Source of the DNA: Dentipellis sp. KUC8613
Taxonomy: Eukaryota; Basidiomycota; Agaricomycetes; Russulales; Hericiaceae
DNA length: 64,000 nucleotides
Assembly: GCA_002286715.1 (NCBI GenBank)
Contig: NSJX01000001.1
Span: forward strand, 683,835 to 747,834
Reading direction: 5' to 3'
Below are positions 22,378 through 33,222 of the stretch, piece by piece. The notes under the pieces are model-generated. The model was given only the letters and a program-made list of their open reading frames with translations. It was not told the origin of the DNA and made no database searches. The first letter of the stretch is position 1. Each line of letters starts with the position of its first letter. A program made the position numbers and the translations under genes.

Positions 22378-23769
22378 TCATGCCTCATCCTCCGTCCTGG
22401 CGGGAAGCCCTTCTGGCCACCAAGGCGTCACCTTCCACTGCCTTCCATCATCGCTCGCACCCTTGACCTCGTCTTCGCCAATTCCGCCTGTCCAAGCACT
22501 CGGCAGGTTCGTGCTGACATCGCCCTGCTCCGCACTGTAGTCAAGTTCGAAGGCAAGTTCACCGCGCAAAGCGGCCTCGACATGCTCTAATCTGAGCAGC
22601 GCAAGACCAACACCATTCACATTGGTGAGAAGCTTCCCGGTGCCTCGGGGACGCGGCCGCCGCACACCATCCTCGTTTGGTGAAACCGAATGTGATGCGC
22701 GGATCGACAGATGTGGTCGGAAGTTAGGGATGGTGGATGAAGAGGGTGAAAGGGTCGAGGTAATGGGCTCAAGCATAATAGGAAGGATACGCTTTCGTAT
22801 GGCACCGGTGTGGTATGTACGTGATGTCAGCTCTTGGCCGATGTAGCATCCCTTGCGGACGCTGACTGTACGCGTGTGCGATACCAGATGCTACGGTCAG
22901 AGATGCTCGTCCCATGTGTAAGCAATGAGTAAGCTCACCACCGCCCATCATGTCGATGTTAGATTCGAAAGGGAATGCTTGACCTGGGGGCAGGTCGATG
23001 ACACCCTCGGGTACGCCATGCGCTATACGGTGCAGCAGGTAGTCTGCAGGCGATGCAATATCATGGTCTCTGCTCTCCAGAGCTAACGAGGCCGGTCCAT
23101 TAGCTAGATGTGCAGCAGTGAAGAGAACCACAGGGCGTACGATCGTCACCCTTGCGCACAAGTCTGTGCGTTCCTAGTCCGGCTGCTCTACGATCCTGCA
23201 ATAACCCTGGACCTCCCCATGCCGAGTGTGCTTCTGCAGCGTCGATCACAGGCTCGACCACCCCACTTTTCGCGACGGCCCATTCCCGCGGCTGTGTGTC
23301 GGCATTCGAGCCGGGCCATGCAGCCCAAACATCGTATTCGGCAGTAAGATCTCGGAGGCGGACGTCCTGCCGAAGAAGGTGGCGACGGAAAAACTTGGTG
23401 AGGGGGAGGACTGCAGGGGAGTCGGACTCGGATGCCGAAGGAAGCGGGGAGGCAGTCGCGTATTCGAGGACATAATGCGGCTCCGCGTCGTCCCGGAAGT
23501 CGGGATGCAGGTGTACGAAGACGTCGTAAAGGATACGTCCCTGAAGCCTAGATTAACACGCGTATTATTGAGAAGGTTCGAGTACGGACCTGCGCGTTGA
23601 GCACGATAGAGTAGGCAGGCGCGGGAGTTTTCGAGACCGAAGACGCGAGAAGACCGTTCAGAAAGTCTGGCGCGTCACGGCCGCGAACGGAGAGCAGACC
23701 CCGGGCAGGAATGCGGGCAGTGGAGGGGGCAGCATGGAGGAGGGCGCGGATGGAAGGCGGGAGAGGCAT
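22378..23769 (-). CDS. IBA57: Mitochondrial iron-sulfur cluster assembly factor IBA57
   Basis: Spliced gene, ATG at 23769 (MPLPPSIRALLHAAPSTARI) and TGA at 22378-22380. The N-terminus is rich in Ala, Arg and Ser without acids, as in a presequence. LLSVRGRDAPDFLNGLLASS with LNAQ, then GRILYDVFVHLHP, match the start of the GcvT-like folate-binding fold. The diagnostic KGCYIGQELTSRTYHTGAIR, with the invariant Cys, is present near 22830. The C-terminal beta domain includes KLLTNVNGVGLALLRLEHVE. IBA57 works with ISA1 and ISA2 to build 4Fe-4S clusters for aconitase and lipoate synthase. The gene starts 83 bp from the divergent PET191 gene. Confidence 0.92.
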
Positions 23770-23852
23770 CGAGAGCGGACTCGGCGCGCGTCAAAGCCAG
23801 ACTCTTCATATTCGCGCCGGACCGCCGGATTCGTCCTTAGCCGCCGACCGCC
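23770..23852. promoter_or_regulatory. Divergent promoter of IBA57 and PET191/COA5
   Basis: An 83-bp GC-rich gap separates the two ATGs. Both genes encode mitochondrial assembly factors, so a shared bidirectional promoter is the simplest reading. No individual binding site is asserted. Confidence 0.6.
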
Positions 23853-24198
23853 ATGTCCAACTACTGCGAACCCCTCATCGCTGCCCTCAAAGACTGTCTC
23901 CTTCACTCTGACTGTGTACTCAAGAAGGGCCATCTACCATCAGAATGTCTCAAGGACCATTATGACGAACTCCCGGAGAAGTGTAAATCCTTGCGACAGG
24001 CGTCGTTTGAGTGCAAACGCGGCATGGTGCGTCCCACAAAACTTCTTCACGGACAACAGCTCATGATATGTACAGCTGGATATGCGGAAACGATTTAGGG
24101 GAAATAATGCTGGTCAGGCCGCAGCGAAAATCAAGGCAGACCACAGTACCCCGCCGCCTTCTCCCCCCGCCGCGGATTCAAGTACCCCAGCATCATGA
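23853..24198 (+). CDS. PET191: Cytochrome c oxidase assembly factor PET191 (COA5), twin CX9C protein
   Basis: Two exons, ATG at 23853 (MSNYCEPLIAALKDC) and TGA at 24196-24198. The first exon ends FECKRGM. After removal of a short intron, translation resumes LDMRKRFRGNNAGQAA, which is the family's conserved end of the helix hairpin. A twin CX9C pair is visible: C-EPLIAALKD-C and C-KSLRQASFE-C, plus SDC and ECL cysteines. PET191/COA5 sits in the intermembrane space and is required for complex IV assembly. The tail is Pro/Ser-rich (STPPPSPPAADSS) and longer than in yeast. Confidence 0.92.
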
Positions 24199-25590
24199 TC
24201 ACTGTTTGCTCTATACCTTTACATCCCCTCTTAATTGCAGCATTAGCGGATCATATACATTCAGATCTCCCATTCGTCTCTTGAGGTCGCCCTTGGCTCG
24301 AACACGTCGTGCTTCTTTGCCTTCGAGGAGCATAGGTAAGCATGTGCAGCGTGATCAATGCAGCCTATAAACCACGGCGCCCTGCCAATTCCTTCTCAAC
24401 TCGATCGATGCTCTGCGTCGATGGGATTTTACTGTTGCGTAACTAAGTCGCCATTTGCAGCTTCTCCAACGAATAGGTGCGCAAGCGTTGTATTATCTCT
24501 ACATCGGCGATAGGAAGACGTGTGAGTAATGCTAATGTACCAATGTCTCTAATCTTACGAAGAAATAGTCTGATGTCGAAGTATGTATAACATTACTAGA
24601 GGCTTATCAAAGGTGAGTAATCCAAATACGAGCGCTGGTCCGAGGAGACTCATGAATGGTTTCAGAAAATCGCGTTCACTTATATACAAGCGCGCGCCTC
24701 GAACCAAGATGCAACGATGCCTTGCGCCTAAGTGCACGCCTGACATGATAAAGCAGATACCCAGGCCCAATGGCACACACTCGAGTTACCGACCTGGCCT
24801 TTTTTCGCGGACAGTCATCCTGGGCGGCTACATATCAGCCGGCATAAGTAGCCGCGTACGCGTGTACTATTCAACTCGATCAGACTCAGAGCAGTGAAAC
24901 AGAGCAGACCTGTCTGCTTACTAGCAAACCAACAGTCAGCGACTGTCCAACCCGTTCAGGACTTTGACCATGGGATACACGCCGCCTTCAAATAGAATAT
25001 ACCCCCCAAGTTTGTTTCACGGACTTCATCTGGTTCGTCGACAGGCCTCCTGAAATTTGAATTATTGCCGGACATTGTGCATGCAAATTGAATATCACAG
25101 AAGCTATGTTTTATCGCTCCAGGTGTGCCTGTGCTGTCAGACAATGCAGTTGCTGGACCAAGCCCATGTGCAATGAAATTTACATCCGACATCGATCTTG
25201 TCACCGTGCTGAGCATCAAGAGACTCGCGGAGGCCCGCGTTTAGACCTGACATCGATCAGATTCCTAAGCCGGATTGAAGACGTTCACACAGGTCGCGAT
25301 TCTATAGCCTGGCTACTACACTTGCGATCCCACCAAACGAGAGCTGCAGTTACCATGAAGTCGACGATGACAAATGCGAATGGCATGAACGTGCTCACTA
25401 AGCACGTCTACCATACTTATGCTCGCGGACATATGACCGGCCTACGTCACCGTTTCCCCCTCGAAATATCCGCCTGAGAGCGCGCTGCGGCTCGTTCTGG
25501 TCGTATATAAAGCGGATGTCACTCCGTATCTCCCGTCTCATCTCCCATCTACACAATACTTCCACCAGAGCGTTCACCACCACCACCGCA
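24199..25590. other. Gene-poor interval, about 1.4 kb
   Basis: No ORF here has recognisable motifs, plausible codon pattern and consistent splicing. The longest (about 24.6-24.9 kb plus and 24.96-25.2 kb minus) look random. A TATATAAA box close to the right end belongs to the glutathione S-transferase gene. Nothing else is supported. Confidence 0.45.
25504..25511 (+). promoter_or_regulatory. TATA box of the glutathione S-transferase gene
   Basis: TATATAAA, 80 bp upstream of the ATG at 25591 and only 5 bp upstream of the in-frame ATG at 25516. Initiation about 30 bp downstream would place the transcript start beyond the first ATG and favour the second. Confidence 0.6.
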
Positions 25591-26507
25591 ATGCCCGCCG
25601 ACATCAAGCTCTACACATTTGGTACTCCGAACGGAAGGAAGGTTTCGACCTACCTCGAGGAACTGAAGGCTTCCTATGGCCTGGACTACGAGTATGTCGC
25701 CTTTACATTCGTGTCCGCGCTCATTCTCACGCGCACATACGTAGACAGGAAGTGGTAGATATCACCAAGAACGTGCAGAAGGAGCCCTGGTTCATCAGCA
25801 TCAACCCGAACGGCCGCATCCCCGCCATCGTCGACCGCGCGGCCCCCAAGCCTTCCAATGTCGACTCTTCACACGCGAACCTCGAGGGTTTCCCCGTGTT
25901 CGAGAGCGCGGCAATCCTCTTGTATCTCGCGCAGACGCGTGACAAGGAGTTCAAGTTCTGGTTCAACCCCCAGACGGACCTGCAGAACTACAGCGAGATG
26001 TTGCAGTGGATCTTCTTCACGGTACGTGTCCACACCCGCATCTTCTTTGGCAGTTTGTTGACGCGTTCGTTTATAGCACGGCGGTGTCGGTCCGATGCAG
26101 GGCCAGGCGAACCACTTCCATCGTGCGGCTCCAGAGGACATTCCCTACGGCAAGAAGCGTAAGTACCACTAGCCCTTTGTTCCCCGTATAACGCGTCCGA
26201 ACTCACGCGACGTTCAGGTTACCTCGACGAGACGAAGCGCCTCTACAGCGTCCTCGAACTGCGCCTGAAGGAGCGCGACTACCTTGCAGGTCCCGGAAAG
26301 GGCACCTACAGTCTCGCGGACATGAACCTCTACCCATGGTATGTGCTCTTGTAATTCACAGTGTATTCACAAATTGATCTTTTTGATGTCACTAGGATCG
26401 TGGCGCATACCTACCTCCCCATCCAGGACTTGTCGGAGTGGCCTGCCTTGAACGCCTGGGTGCAGCGCGTGGCGGCGCAGCCGGGTGTGAAGGCTGCGTA
26501 CCAGTAA
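25591..26507 (+). CDS. Glutathione S-transferase, Ure2-like class
   Basis: Four or five exons, ATG at 25591 ([20 protein letters not shown]) and TAA at 26505-26507. The thioredoxin-fold half has [29 protein letters not shown] with the cis-Pro, and [13 protein letters not shown] with the Glu-Ser pair that holds the gamma-glutamyl group. The helical half has [25 protein letters not shown] and [19 protein letters not shown] with the conserved N-capping Asp. The [10 protein letters not shown] block marks the Ure2p-like class common in Agaricomycetes, where it takes part in glutathione conjugation or reductase reactions during detoxification. An in-frame ATG at 25516 would add 25 Arg/Ser/Thr-rich residues resembling a mitochondrial presequence. 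Confidence 0.92.
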
Positions 26508-26848
26508 TAAAAGGCGAGATCGTGGAATTATATCATGCACCTTATGTATATTAGTGGTTTACTGCGAAGAAAGCTTGCTCAGAAATGAAGCTCCCGTTGA
26601 GGACGGTGTGGACGGAAGGAAGGAAAGACTCAATGGGCGCGTTCCTTGAGAAGATGTGATAAGATTAGATCATCGTGCGGGGAATCATATGCATGTGGGA
26701 AAGCCGCGTCGAGCGCCGAGCGTGTTATGTGACTCTGGTGCAGTACTGCTGCAGCTCTACACCTACACGAAACGCGCTTCCCAACCACCACCAACCTCAA
26801 ACTACCGGATCCACTCCTTGAAATCACCTCAACACAGAAATCCTGGAC
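26508..26848. other. Intergenic region, 341 bp
   Basis: Runs from the stop of the transferase gene to the start of the DUF1640 gene. I see only AT-richer 3' flank followed by promoter-like sequence. Confidence 0.45.
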
Positions 26849-28061
26849 ATGCTTCTCCGTCAATTTCCGCGACTTTATCGCTCAATAGTGACCGATTCCC
26901 ACCTGTCTCCCTCCACGGCACTTTCAATAGTGCCCGTGTCGCCCTCTCCCCCGCTTTCCAGAGACGCCCATACCACCTCGCAGTCAATATCTGACCCTCC
27001 GCATCCTGCAGCCTCAGCCTCAGCCTCCGCGCCCAATCCGGACTCCCAGACAATATCACTAACCCCACTCGCGAACACCCCACCATCTCAACCACCGTCC
27101 CATACAGACTCTCAATCTAACGCGCAATCAAATCTGCCTGCGCCCCCTACGCAGGCATCAGGTTCTGGCGCGGCCACAACGTCGCAGGGATACCACAACC
27201 CACCGTTCGATACACACCACTTCTTCACGGCGCTGGAGCAGACGTTCCCGACGCCCACGGCGCGCAGTCTCATGCGTGCGACGCGCGCGCTTCTCGTGGA
27301 CCGCATTGGGCGCGTCAAACGCGGGGGGCTCACGACGAAGGATTTGGACAACGTATGTGCTCGCGTCCGCCTGAGATGAGCATCGCTGACGCAATTATTT
27401 GCATCTCAATAGCAAGCGTATCTGTTCAGGGCGGCTATGTCGGAACTGCGCAACGAAATCACGATGCGCTCGAAGACAGAGTCTGCGAGTCTGCGAACAC
27501 AGGCGGCTGGGCTGAGGAGAGAAGTCGACGCGCTGGACGCGAAGATGAAGGAGGACCTGGCGACGTTGAAGCATGAGTATGTTTTTGTGTCTAAAGTAAA
27601 GTCGATGATGATTGATTGATGAGCATTCAGGATCCAGATGGACGTTGACAGCCGGAAGAATGAGTCCAAGAACGAAGCGAAGACCATTGACATAGAAATT
27701 GAGGTATGAAAGCTGCTGTGGTATCAGTATGTGATCCTCATTGCGTCAATCTCGTAGGGCCTCTTGAATAAATCACTTGTGACCCTCTACGACCTCCGGT
27801 CCGATATGGAGGAGGTCAAATGGGATAACATGCGCAAGTCCGTCGGTAAGTGTCGCTTGCGATCCTGTATGTATTGCCTGCTCACAATGGTTCTTGCTCG
27901 TAGCGACTTTGTCCGCGTTCCTTGTGGTCATTGTCTTGTCCATGGAGCTTCGCCCGAAATCCAAGCCAGCTCCGCCTCCGAACCCCACTCCGAGCGTCGT
28001 ATTACCTCACGATCCACAACCAGACTTTGAAGGCTCTGAGAAGATGGAGAACCTCACATAG
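26849..28061 (+). CDS. Mitochondrial DUF1640 / CCDC90-family protein (FMP32-like)
   Basis: Five exons, ATG at 26849 ([16 protein letters not shown]) and TAG at 28059-28061. The head is presequence-like, then about 110 Pro/Ser-rich residues. [20 protein letters not shown] opens the DUF1640 domain, followed by [21 protein letters not shown] long coiled coil follows ([80 protein letters not shown]) and then one hydrophobic segment ([13 protein letters not shown]). This is the inner-membrane CCDC90/MCUR1/FMP32 family. Yeast members stabilise complex IV and proline metabolism, and animal MCUR1 affects calcium uptake. It is convergent with PYM1. Confidence 0.85.
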
Positions 28062-28302
28062 CCGGCCTACGTCCTTTCTTTATTCCCTTGGCTTGATGTC
28101 GAGAGTCCACGCTAGAACATTTAGAGAAACGCAGCGATCTACGCAACCACACATTCGTTGGGTATGCAATACATCTAATGTACACTATCTATCATAACAC
28201 AACGTATACGTAGCGGTCTCTTTGTATTCGGACACGGCTTCCTCACCCTACTTATCTTTAGACTAGCCACTATTATACCGGGAAATAATCAGGCATACCG
28301 CA

Positions 28303-28950
28303 TTACACCTTCAGCTTCTCGAGCTTCTCCGCAACTGCATCGGCACCAGCGCTGTCTGTAGTCGCTTTGTTTGGCGTATCGGATGTATGCCCCCCTGCCT
28401 TCGCAGCAGACCCCTTGGTGTCCTGAACAGCAGCAGCCTTCTGCTCGCCCTCCGACGAGTCGCTCTCCCAGCTGTGCAGGACCTTCTTCTCCTGCTCCTG
28501 CTTCCTCTTCTCCTTCCGCTTCTCGTTCTTCTTCGCGCTTTTACTCAGCGGCTTCGACTCGCCCTCCTTCTTCGCGGGCGCGGAGGGCGCCACCCAGCCC
28601 ATGATCTGACCCTTGGGCAGCGCGCGCGCGTCCATCGCCTGTTGCCGCGAGCCGCGGAAGCGCTGCACATCCTCCTGCGGCGTGAAGCCGGGGCGAATCT
28701 TGATCTGCTTGCGGACACTGCGCGTGCGCATGCATCATACATGCGTATCAGAGAGGCATGACGATGGCGATGGGGGAGGGGGAGGGGGAGGACATGAGGA
28801 CATGAGGATGGGGTGCGGGCATGAGAAGGCGGTGGCGGGGACGTACGTTCCGTCGGGGCGGCGCGATTCAGGAATGACGCGCTCGAGGGTGCGCGGGTCG
28901 ACGGCGATGCCTGCAGTCGTCTTTTGGGGGTTGAGTGGGGGCAGCGACAT
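28303..28950 (-). CDS. PYM1: PYM1, partner of Y14-Mago (exon junction complex disassembly)
   Basis: Two exons. The upstream open frame starts with a non-ATG codon, so the ATG at 28950 (MSLPPLNPQKTTAGIAV) is used; the stop is at 28303-28305. The N-terminal Mago-binding block is IPESRRPDGT, then after the intron VRKQIKIRPGFTPQEDVQRF, matching the RPDGT...RPG(Y/F)xPQE signature of PYM/WIBG. The rest is charged and Lys/Glu-rich (KSAKKNEKRKEKRKQEQEKK) with an acidic patch (HSWESDSSEGEQ). PYM is cytoplasmic and ribosome-associated, and strips exon junction complexes from translated mRNA, which fits an intron-rich genome. The divergent GPN3 gene starts about 200 bp away. Confidence 0.88.
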
Positions 28951-29154
28951 CGTGCTCGAGGGCGAGTCGGACGGCGAGGGCACAGTGGCTCACTGGCGGA
29001 GAGCAGCAGCAGCTAGCAGATCGGGGACGCGACTGACAGCCAGGCCGCAGCGCCGGCACCGACGCCGAGCGGACTTTGAAGCCACGGGCGCTCCTCTGTC
29101 TGTAATTTCGCGTTCTCGGCATCGCGTCTTTTGCTCATCTCCCCCTGCACCAGC

Positions 29155-31487
29155 ATGCGTTATGCTGTCTTTGTTACCGGCCCTGCTGGCGCTGGCAAGT
29201 CCACATTCAGCGGCGCGCTCATGACCCACCTTCAGAACGCAAAACGCACCGCCCATCTCGTGAATCTGGACCCCGCCGCGTCGCCCAACAGCTTTGAGTA
29301 TGCGCCCTCCATAGACATCAAGGATCTCATCTCGGTTCAGGACGTGATGAGCGAGCTGGGTTACGGGCCAAATGGGGGCCTGGTGTACTGCTTCGAGTGA
29401 GTGAGTGGTTTGCTGAGACATGCGAATCGCAGAGGAACCCATCTTCGTGCAGATACTTGCTGCAGAACATGGACTGGTTCGAGGAGGAAATCGGCGAATA
29501 CGAGGATGACTATCTTATCATCGACTGTCCCGGTAAGCTTCTCGCCCACGCGCAATTCGCTCACATCTCGTCGACGTGTTCTTGACGTACTGTCTGCGGG
29601 CACTCGGCAGGTCAAATCGAACTGTACACGCACCATCCGTTCCTGCCTACCCTCGTGAAGAACCTCAATCGGCTAGGGATGCGAACGTGCGGTGTGTACC
29701 TCCTCGAATCGCAATTCATGGAAGACAAATATAAGTTCTTCAGGTGCGCACTTTGTCAGCCTCGTTCGCCTGCTTAACCTCATTCTGCATGCCTCATTGC
29801 CGCTGAAACCGACATATGTCGTCGCTGGGATCGATCCGCGCTTACGCCCTATGCACGCGCATACGCATGTATGGCTTCTGTCGCCCTCTCCATGTCATGC
29901 ATTGTCCCCGGATATGAAATTGGCGTCGCAACTTCTCACCTTCGACTTCGGCCTCTGCGCACGTCACTGCAAAATTTTATGCGATCGTTTGCAGCGGTGT
30001 GCTTTCTGCGATGTCGGCTATGGTGAACCTTGAAATCCCGTGGATCAATATCATGTCAAAAATGGACCTCGTAACGAACAGCACAGAGGACCCAGCAGGC
30101 GGACGAAATGGCATCCGCACAACGCGCAACATCGCACGGTACGCCATTCCCTTCCCACCTGCCGCCACCACCTCGTCTTCTCTTCCTTCATTTCCGCACA
30201 ACGACCTCCTTCGTGACGCCATCCGCCTCTCATATAACTTGCCGCGAGGACCGCAGCTGATTCTCCATCCCCATTCTACGACGTTGGCACTGCGCCGCCT
30301 CCATATAGGTATCTCGAACCGGACCCACTCCTGCTTGCGGCGCCGCCTGGGCGCGGAAATGAAGCTAGCCCAGGCGACTCACGTTTCCACGCGCTGAATC
30401 AGGCGATAGTCCAGCTCGTAAGTCACAGTTCTCTCTCTCGTTTTGGGCTCGACTGGCCCGACAGTTATCGCCTTTGCCCCCCGTTGCGGGCTATCTGCCT
30501 CCTATCTGTGCCATCGCGTCGTGCGTGGGTAGCAGATAGACAGCGATAGCGATTTCTGCTCCGCATACTCCTCCTGGGCCCGAGCAGGCTGCATCATCGT
30601 CCTCTGAGTGGCGTATGATCGGAATCAGTGACGGATGCCCGCGGCCAGAGCTGCGGCAGCAGGTGCAGCAGCAGAGCCGATAACGATGGATGGGCCACCA
30701 TCTGCCACCATCTGTCAGTGTTCCAGCGGTCGTCAGAACCTTCTCTGCCGGCTTTGGCGCGGCCCTTGCGATTCCGAATACACGAATTAACCTTTGGCTG
30801 ACGTGATGGCTCTGCTCTGCTGTCCGCGATGGGCGTCTGTGTGTGCCGAGTTGGTGTGCTGTCGTTCCTAATTGCGTTGTATGATTCCCAGATCGAAGAC
30901 CACCCGCTCGTGTCGTTCCTGCCGCTCGACCTGACCAACCCCGACTCCATCGAGACGGTGCTGAGTAACATCGACTTTACGATGCAGTATGGCGAGGACG
31001 AGGAGCCCAAGGAGGTGCGTGCTCTGCTTCCCCCACCACGCCGCATCCCTATCTCCCATCGCACGTTCGCACGCCCATGCAAGTGGGGGATCGTGCACCG
31101 CGCCCAATCCTATTTGCATCCCATCCTGTCCTCTCTGCTGCGAACACAAACGCTAATCTAATCACGTCCCCCCACGTTCCTTCCCCACCCGGGCCCTTTC
31201 CGCTTCCGCCGCAATCCCGTGGCCTCTTCCTCGCATGCACGTACCCCGCATCGCTCGCGGGCGCGTGCGCATGCCCTCTCGGGACCCTACCTCCGTCTCG
31301 GCACTTGTTGCCCAAATGCGCATACGCATCCCGATCCGTGCCATGGCATCAATTGCGCGTCGACTGCCCCCGACCGCGGCTGCGCCAACAACACGCTGCG
31401 TCGCCAACACCCCACAATATTCATATCAAACCAATATCAATGCAGCCCCGCGATCTCGACGAGGGCGACTTCGCGGACCTGGAGTAG
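29155..31487 (+). CDS. GPN3: GPN-loop GTPase 3
   Basis: Spliced gene. The upstream frame begins TTG, so the ATG at 29155 ([17 protein letters not shown]) is chosen, and the TAG is at 31485-31487. Visible motifs are G1 (GPAGAGKST), the Asp block NLDPAASP, the GPN loop (GYGPNGG), G3 ([13 protein letters not shown]) and G4 (NIMSKMDLV). The last exons give [20 protein letters not shown] and an acidic end ([11 protein letters not shown]). GPN3 pairs with GPN2/GPN1 and is needed for assembly and nuclear import of RNA polymerase II. Three introns (about 29.75-29.99, 30.42-30.89 and 31.02-31.45 kb) are 240 to 475 bp, several times longer than others in the window. The final exon is only about 13 codons. 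Confidence 0.92.
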
Positions 31488-31857
31488 GGCACGTAGCTGG
31501 AAAAGTGGAGACGGTTCTGTTTCTGGTTCCTGTGCGCGCGCGGGAGACATGATAGAAGGCCGCGCGCGCCGAGGACGAGGAGGCGGATCGGGATAGAGGG
31601 GCTGCGGCTGCTGGGTCGGATGGGCAGCAAAAGGTTAGATCTGCAGAGCTGGCGTGCAGACGGTTGTGGTGTGCGGTGTACTCGTACGGTGTGCGGTGCG
31701 GGCAGCCTGGACCCGGATATTGGTGGCGGACAGTTGTAGTTGGCAGCCGGCATGTCAAGCATTGGGCGCTCCGGGCGCGATGTCGACGTGCGCAGGGGGC
31801 TAGCTGGGTTCGGCATGTTAGTGCTGGAGGGCTGGTGTGCCCCTGCGGGCGTTGGTG

Positions 31858-31884
31858 CAGTGTCCAGTGTCCAGTGTCCAGTGT
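31858..31884. repeat. Short tandem repeat, 7-bp unit TGTCCAG
   Basis: About three and a half perfect copies of a 7-base unit in non-coding DNA downstream of GPN3. Confidence 0.8.
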
Positions 31885-33162
31885 CTCCTCGTGTGAGTGC
31901 TGACTGAAGCAGAATGAGCATATTTGTGCGTACTAGTACATCCTCGAACTTGTTCGAACGTGGGCATATACGGTACAGGCGTCCCATCGTTGTACCGTGC
32001 GTCGTCGTGCGGGCGCAAAGCTGTTGCGTCAGTGGCTCGCGCCGTGCGGATCCGCTTCATAGACGAGCTAGTCAGCATTCAAACGCCAGAGCCAGTGCTG
32101 GCAACGGATGGCCATAGAGAGTAAGATGAGCAGCAAGTGCCACGGCACGATGCACGTTGGGACGCACGAAGTTCCTAGCATGCCTTGAGGCCGCTCATGG
32201 GGCTCGGGGCGGGGCACTCATTCGAACGCGGGCACCTTCGAATTCGCGGGGTCGGAGCTCTGAGAGAGGCAGGCGGGCGTTGGAGCGGGAGCCACAGGCC
32301 ACTGTTCGGCAGGAGTTCAAGCTCAAACTCAGGCGCCGGCCCGCCGAGTCGACAATCATATTGCTGGGCTGTTCTGCATTTCTCGTGTAAAACGCAAACC
32401 TAAAATTTATCGCACTGCCCGGCGCCCGCGCCACCCCTGCTCGCTAGCACGCGTTTGAGACGGGCGGGTCTGTGACTCGGTGGGTTGGTCCAGGAGGAGT
32501 CGGGGCACAGGACTGATATCGGATGGAGGCCGAGGCGGCGCGGCGAGCTTGAGCTCGAACGTGGTCATGGGACACAAAGGAGCCGTATCAAGCCGAAGCG
32601 AAGACTGCAGCAGAGTGTGGGCGGGCGGGTGCGGGCGAAGTGTGTCTCACAGTCGGGCTCCGGGAAGGGGAAGCAAGAGGTACGTAGCGTCATACGCGGG
32701 CTGGCGCTGACGCGGGACGCGCCGCGCGGTCGTGCATGGGATGGCTCCTGCTCCGACGTGGAGCGCGATGAGACTTGTCTTGTTCCGTGCCCGGGCAAGG
32801 CCACAAACCCGGATCAAAAATTCGTGTCGACTCGAGGACAATTAGCACGCGCGTGCGGGGTGCTGCGCCGTGCCGTGCACCGCAGCGCGGTAAGCGATGC
32901 CTACGGACCCTCGGGGTGGGAACGTGGTGTCTCGGGAGGAGAGCCGGGCATGCGACGGGGGTATGCGAGGGAGGGGGGGCGATGCGGTTGAGAGCACGAG
33001 GCGGGCATACGGGGGGACGCACAGGCTGATGGACAGACGAGCTGTGCTTTGTGTCGAGGACAGAAAGCAGGGCGCACACGTACGCACAGACAAAGCAATG
33101 ACGCAAACAGCAGGCTTTGTCCCAGAGATTGGCGTAATAGCGATCTTCGATCCAGCTGGTGC

Positions 33163-33168
33163 TTATAA
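33163..33168 (+). promoter_or_regulatory. TATA-like element upstream of the His/Ser-rich protein
   Basis: TTATAA, 55 bp upstream of the ATG at 33223 and followed by a CT-rich leader. The spacing fits a core promoter, but the element is short. Confidence 0.4.
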
Positions 33169-33222
33169 GCTGCCGTCTTGTGCTCCTCCGACCCCTCCAA
33201 TCCACCCCTTCAGTCCTCCACA

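Larger units (their letters stand above)
31488..33222. other. Gene-poor GC-rich interval, about 1.7 kb
   Basis: Open frames exist on both strands, up to about 190 codons, but they overlap in conflicting frames, have no motif and look like chance ORFs in GC-rich DNA. A short TGTCCAG tandem repeat lies at 31858-31884. A TTATAA element at 33163-33168 is probably the TATA-like box of the next gene. I see no transposon ends and no tRNA. Confidence 0.45.

Noticed and set aside
22622..24066. Plus-strand ORFs running opposite IBA57
   Set aside because: Antisense shadows. The minus strand carries the diagnostic KGCYIGQE motif and clean splicing.
24583..25219. ORFs on both strands between PET191 and the glutathione S-transferase gene
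   Set aside because: Short, without motifs and mutually conflicting. No transposase or reverse-transcriptase signature is visible, so I did not call a mobile element.
30420..30890. Possible snoRNA in a long GPN3 intron
   Set aside because: I looked for TGATGA and CTGA boxes with flanking stems and found no convincing pair.
32485..32991. A 168-codon plus-strand ORF and overlapping minus-strand ORFs in the gene-poor region
   Set aside because: Several long frames on both strands overlap here because the DNA is GC-rich and stop-poor. None has motifs, splice support or biased composition.
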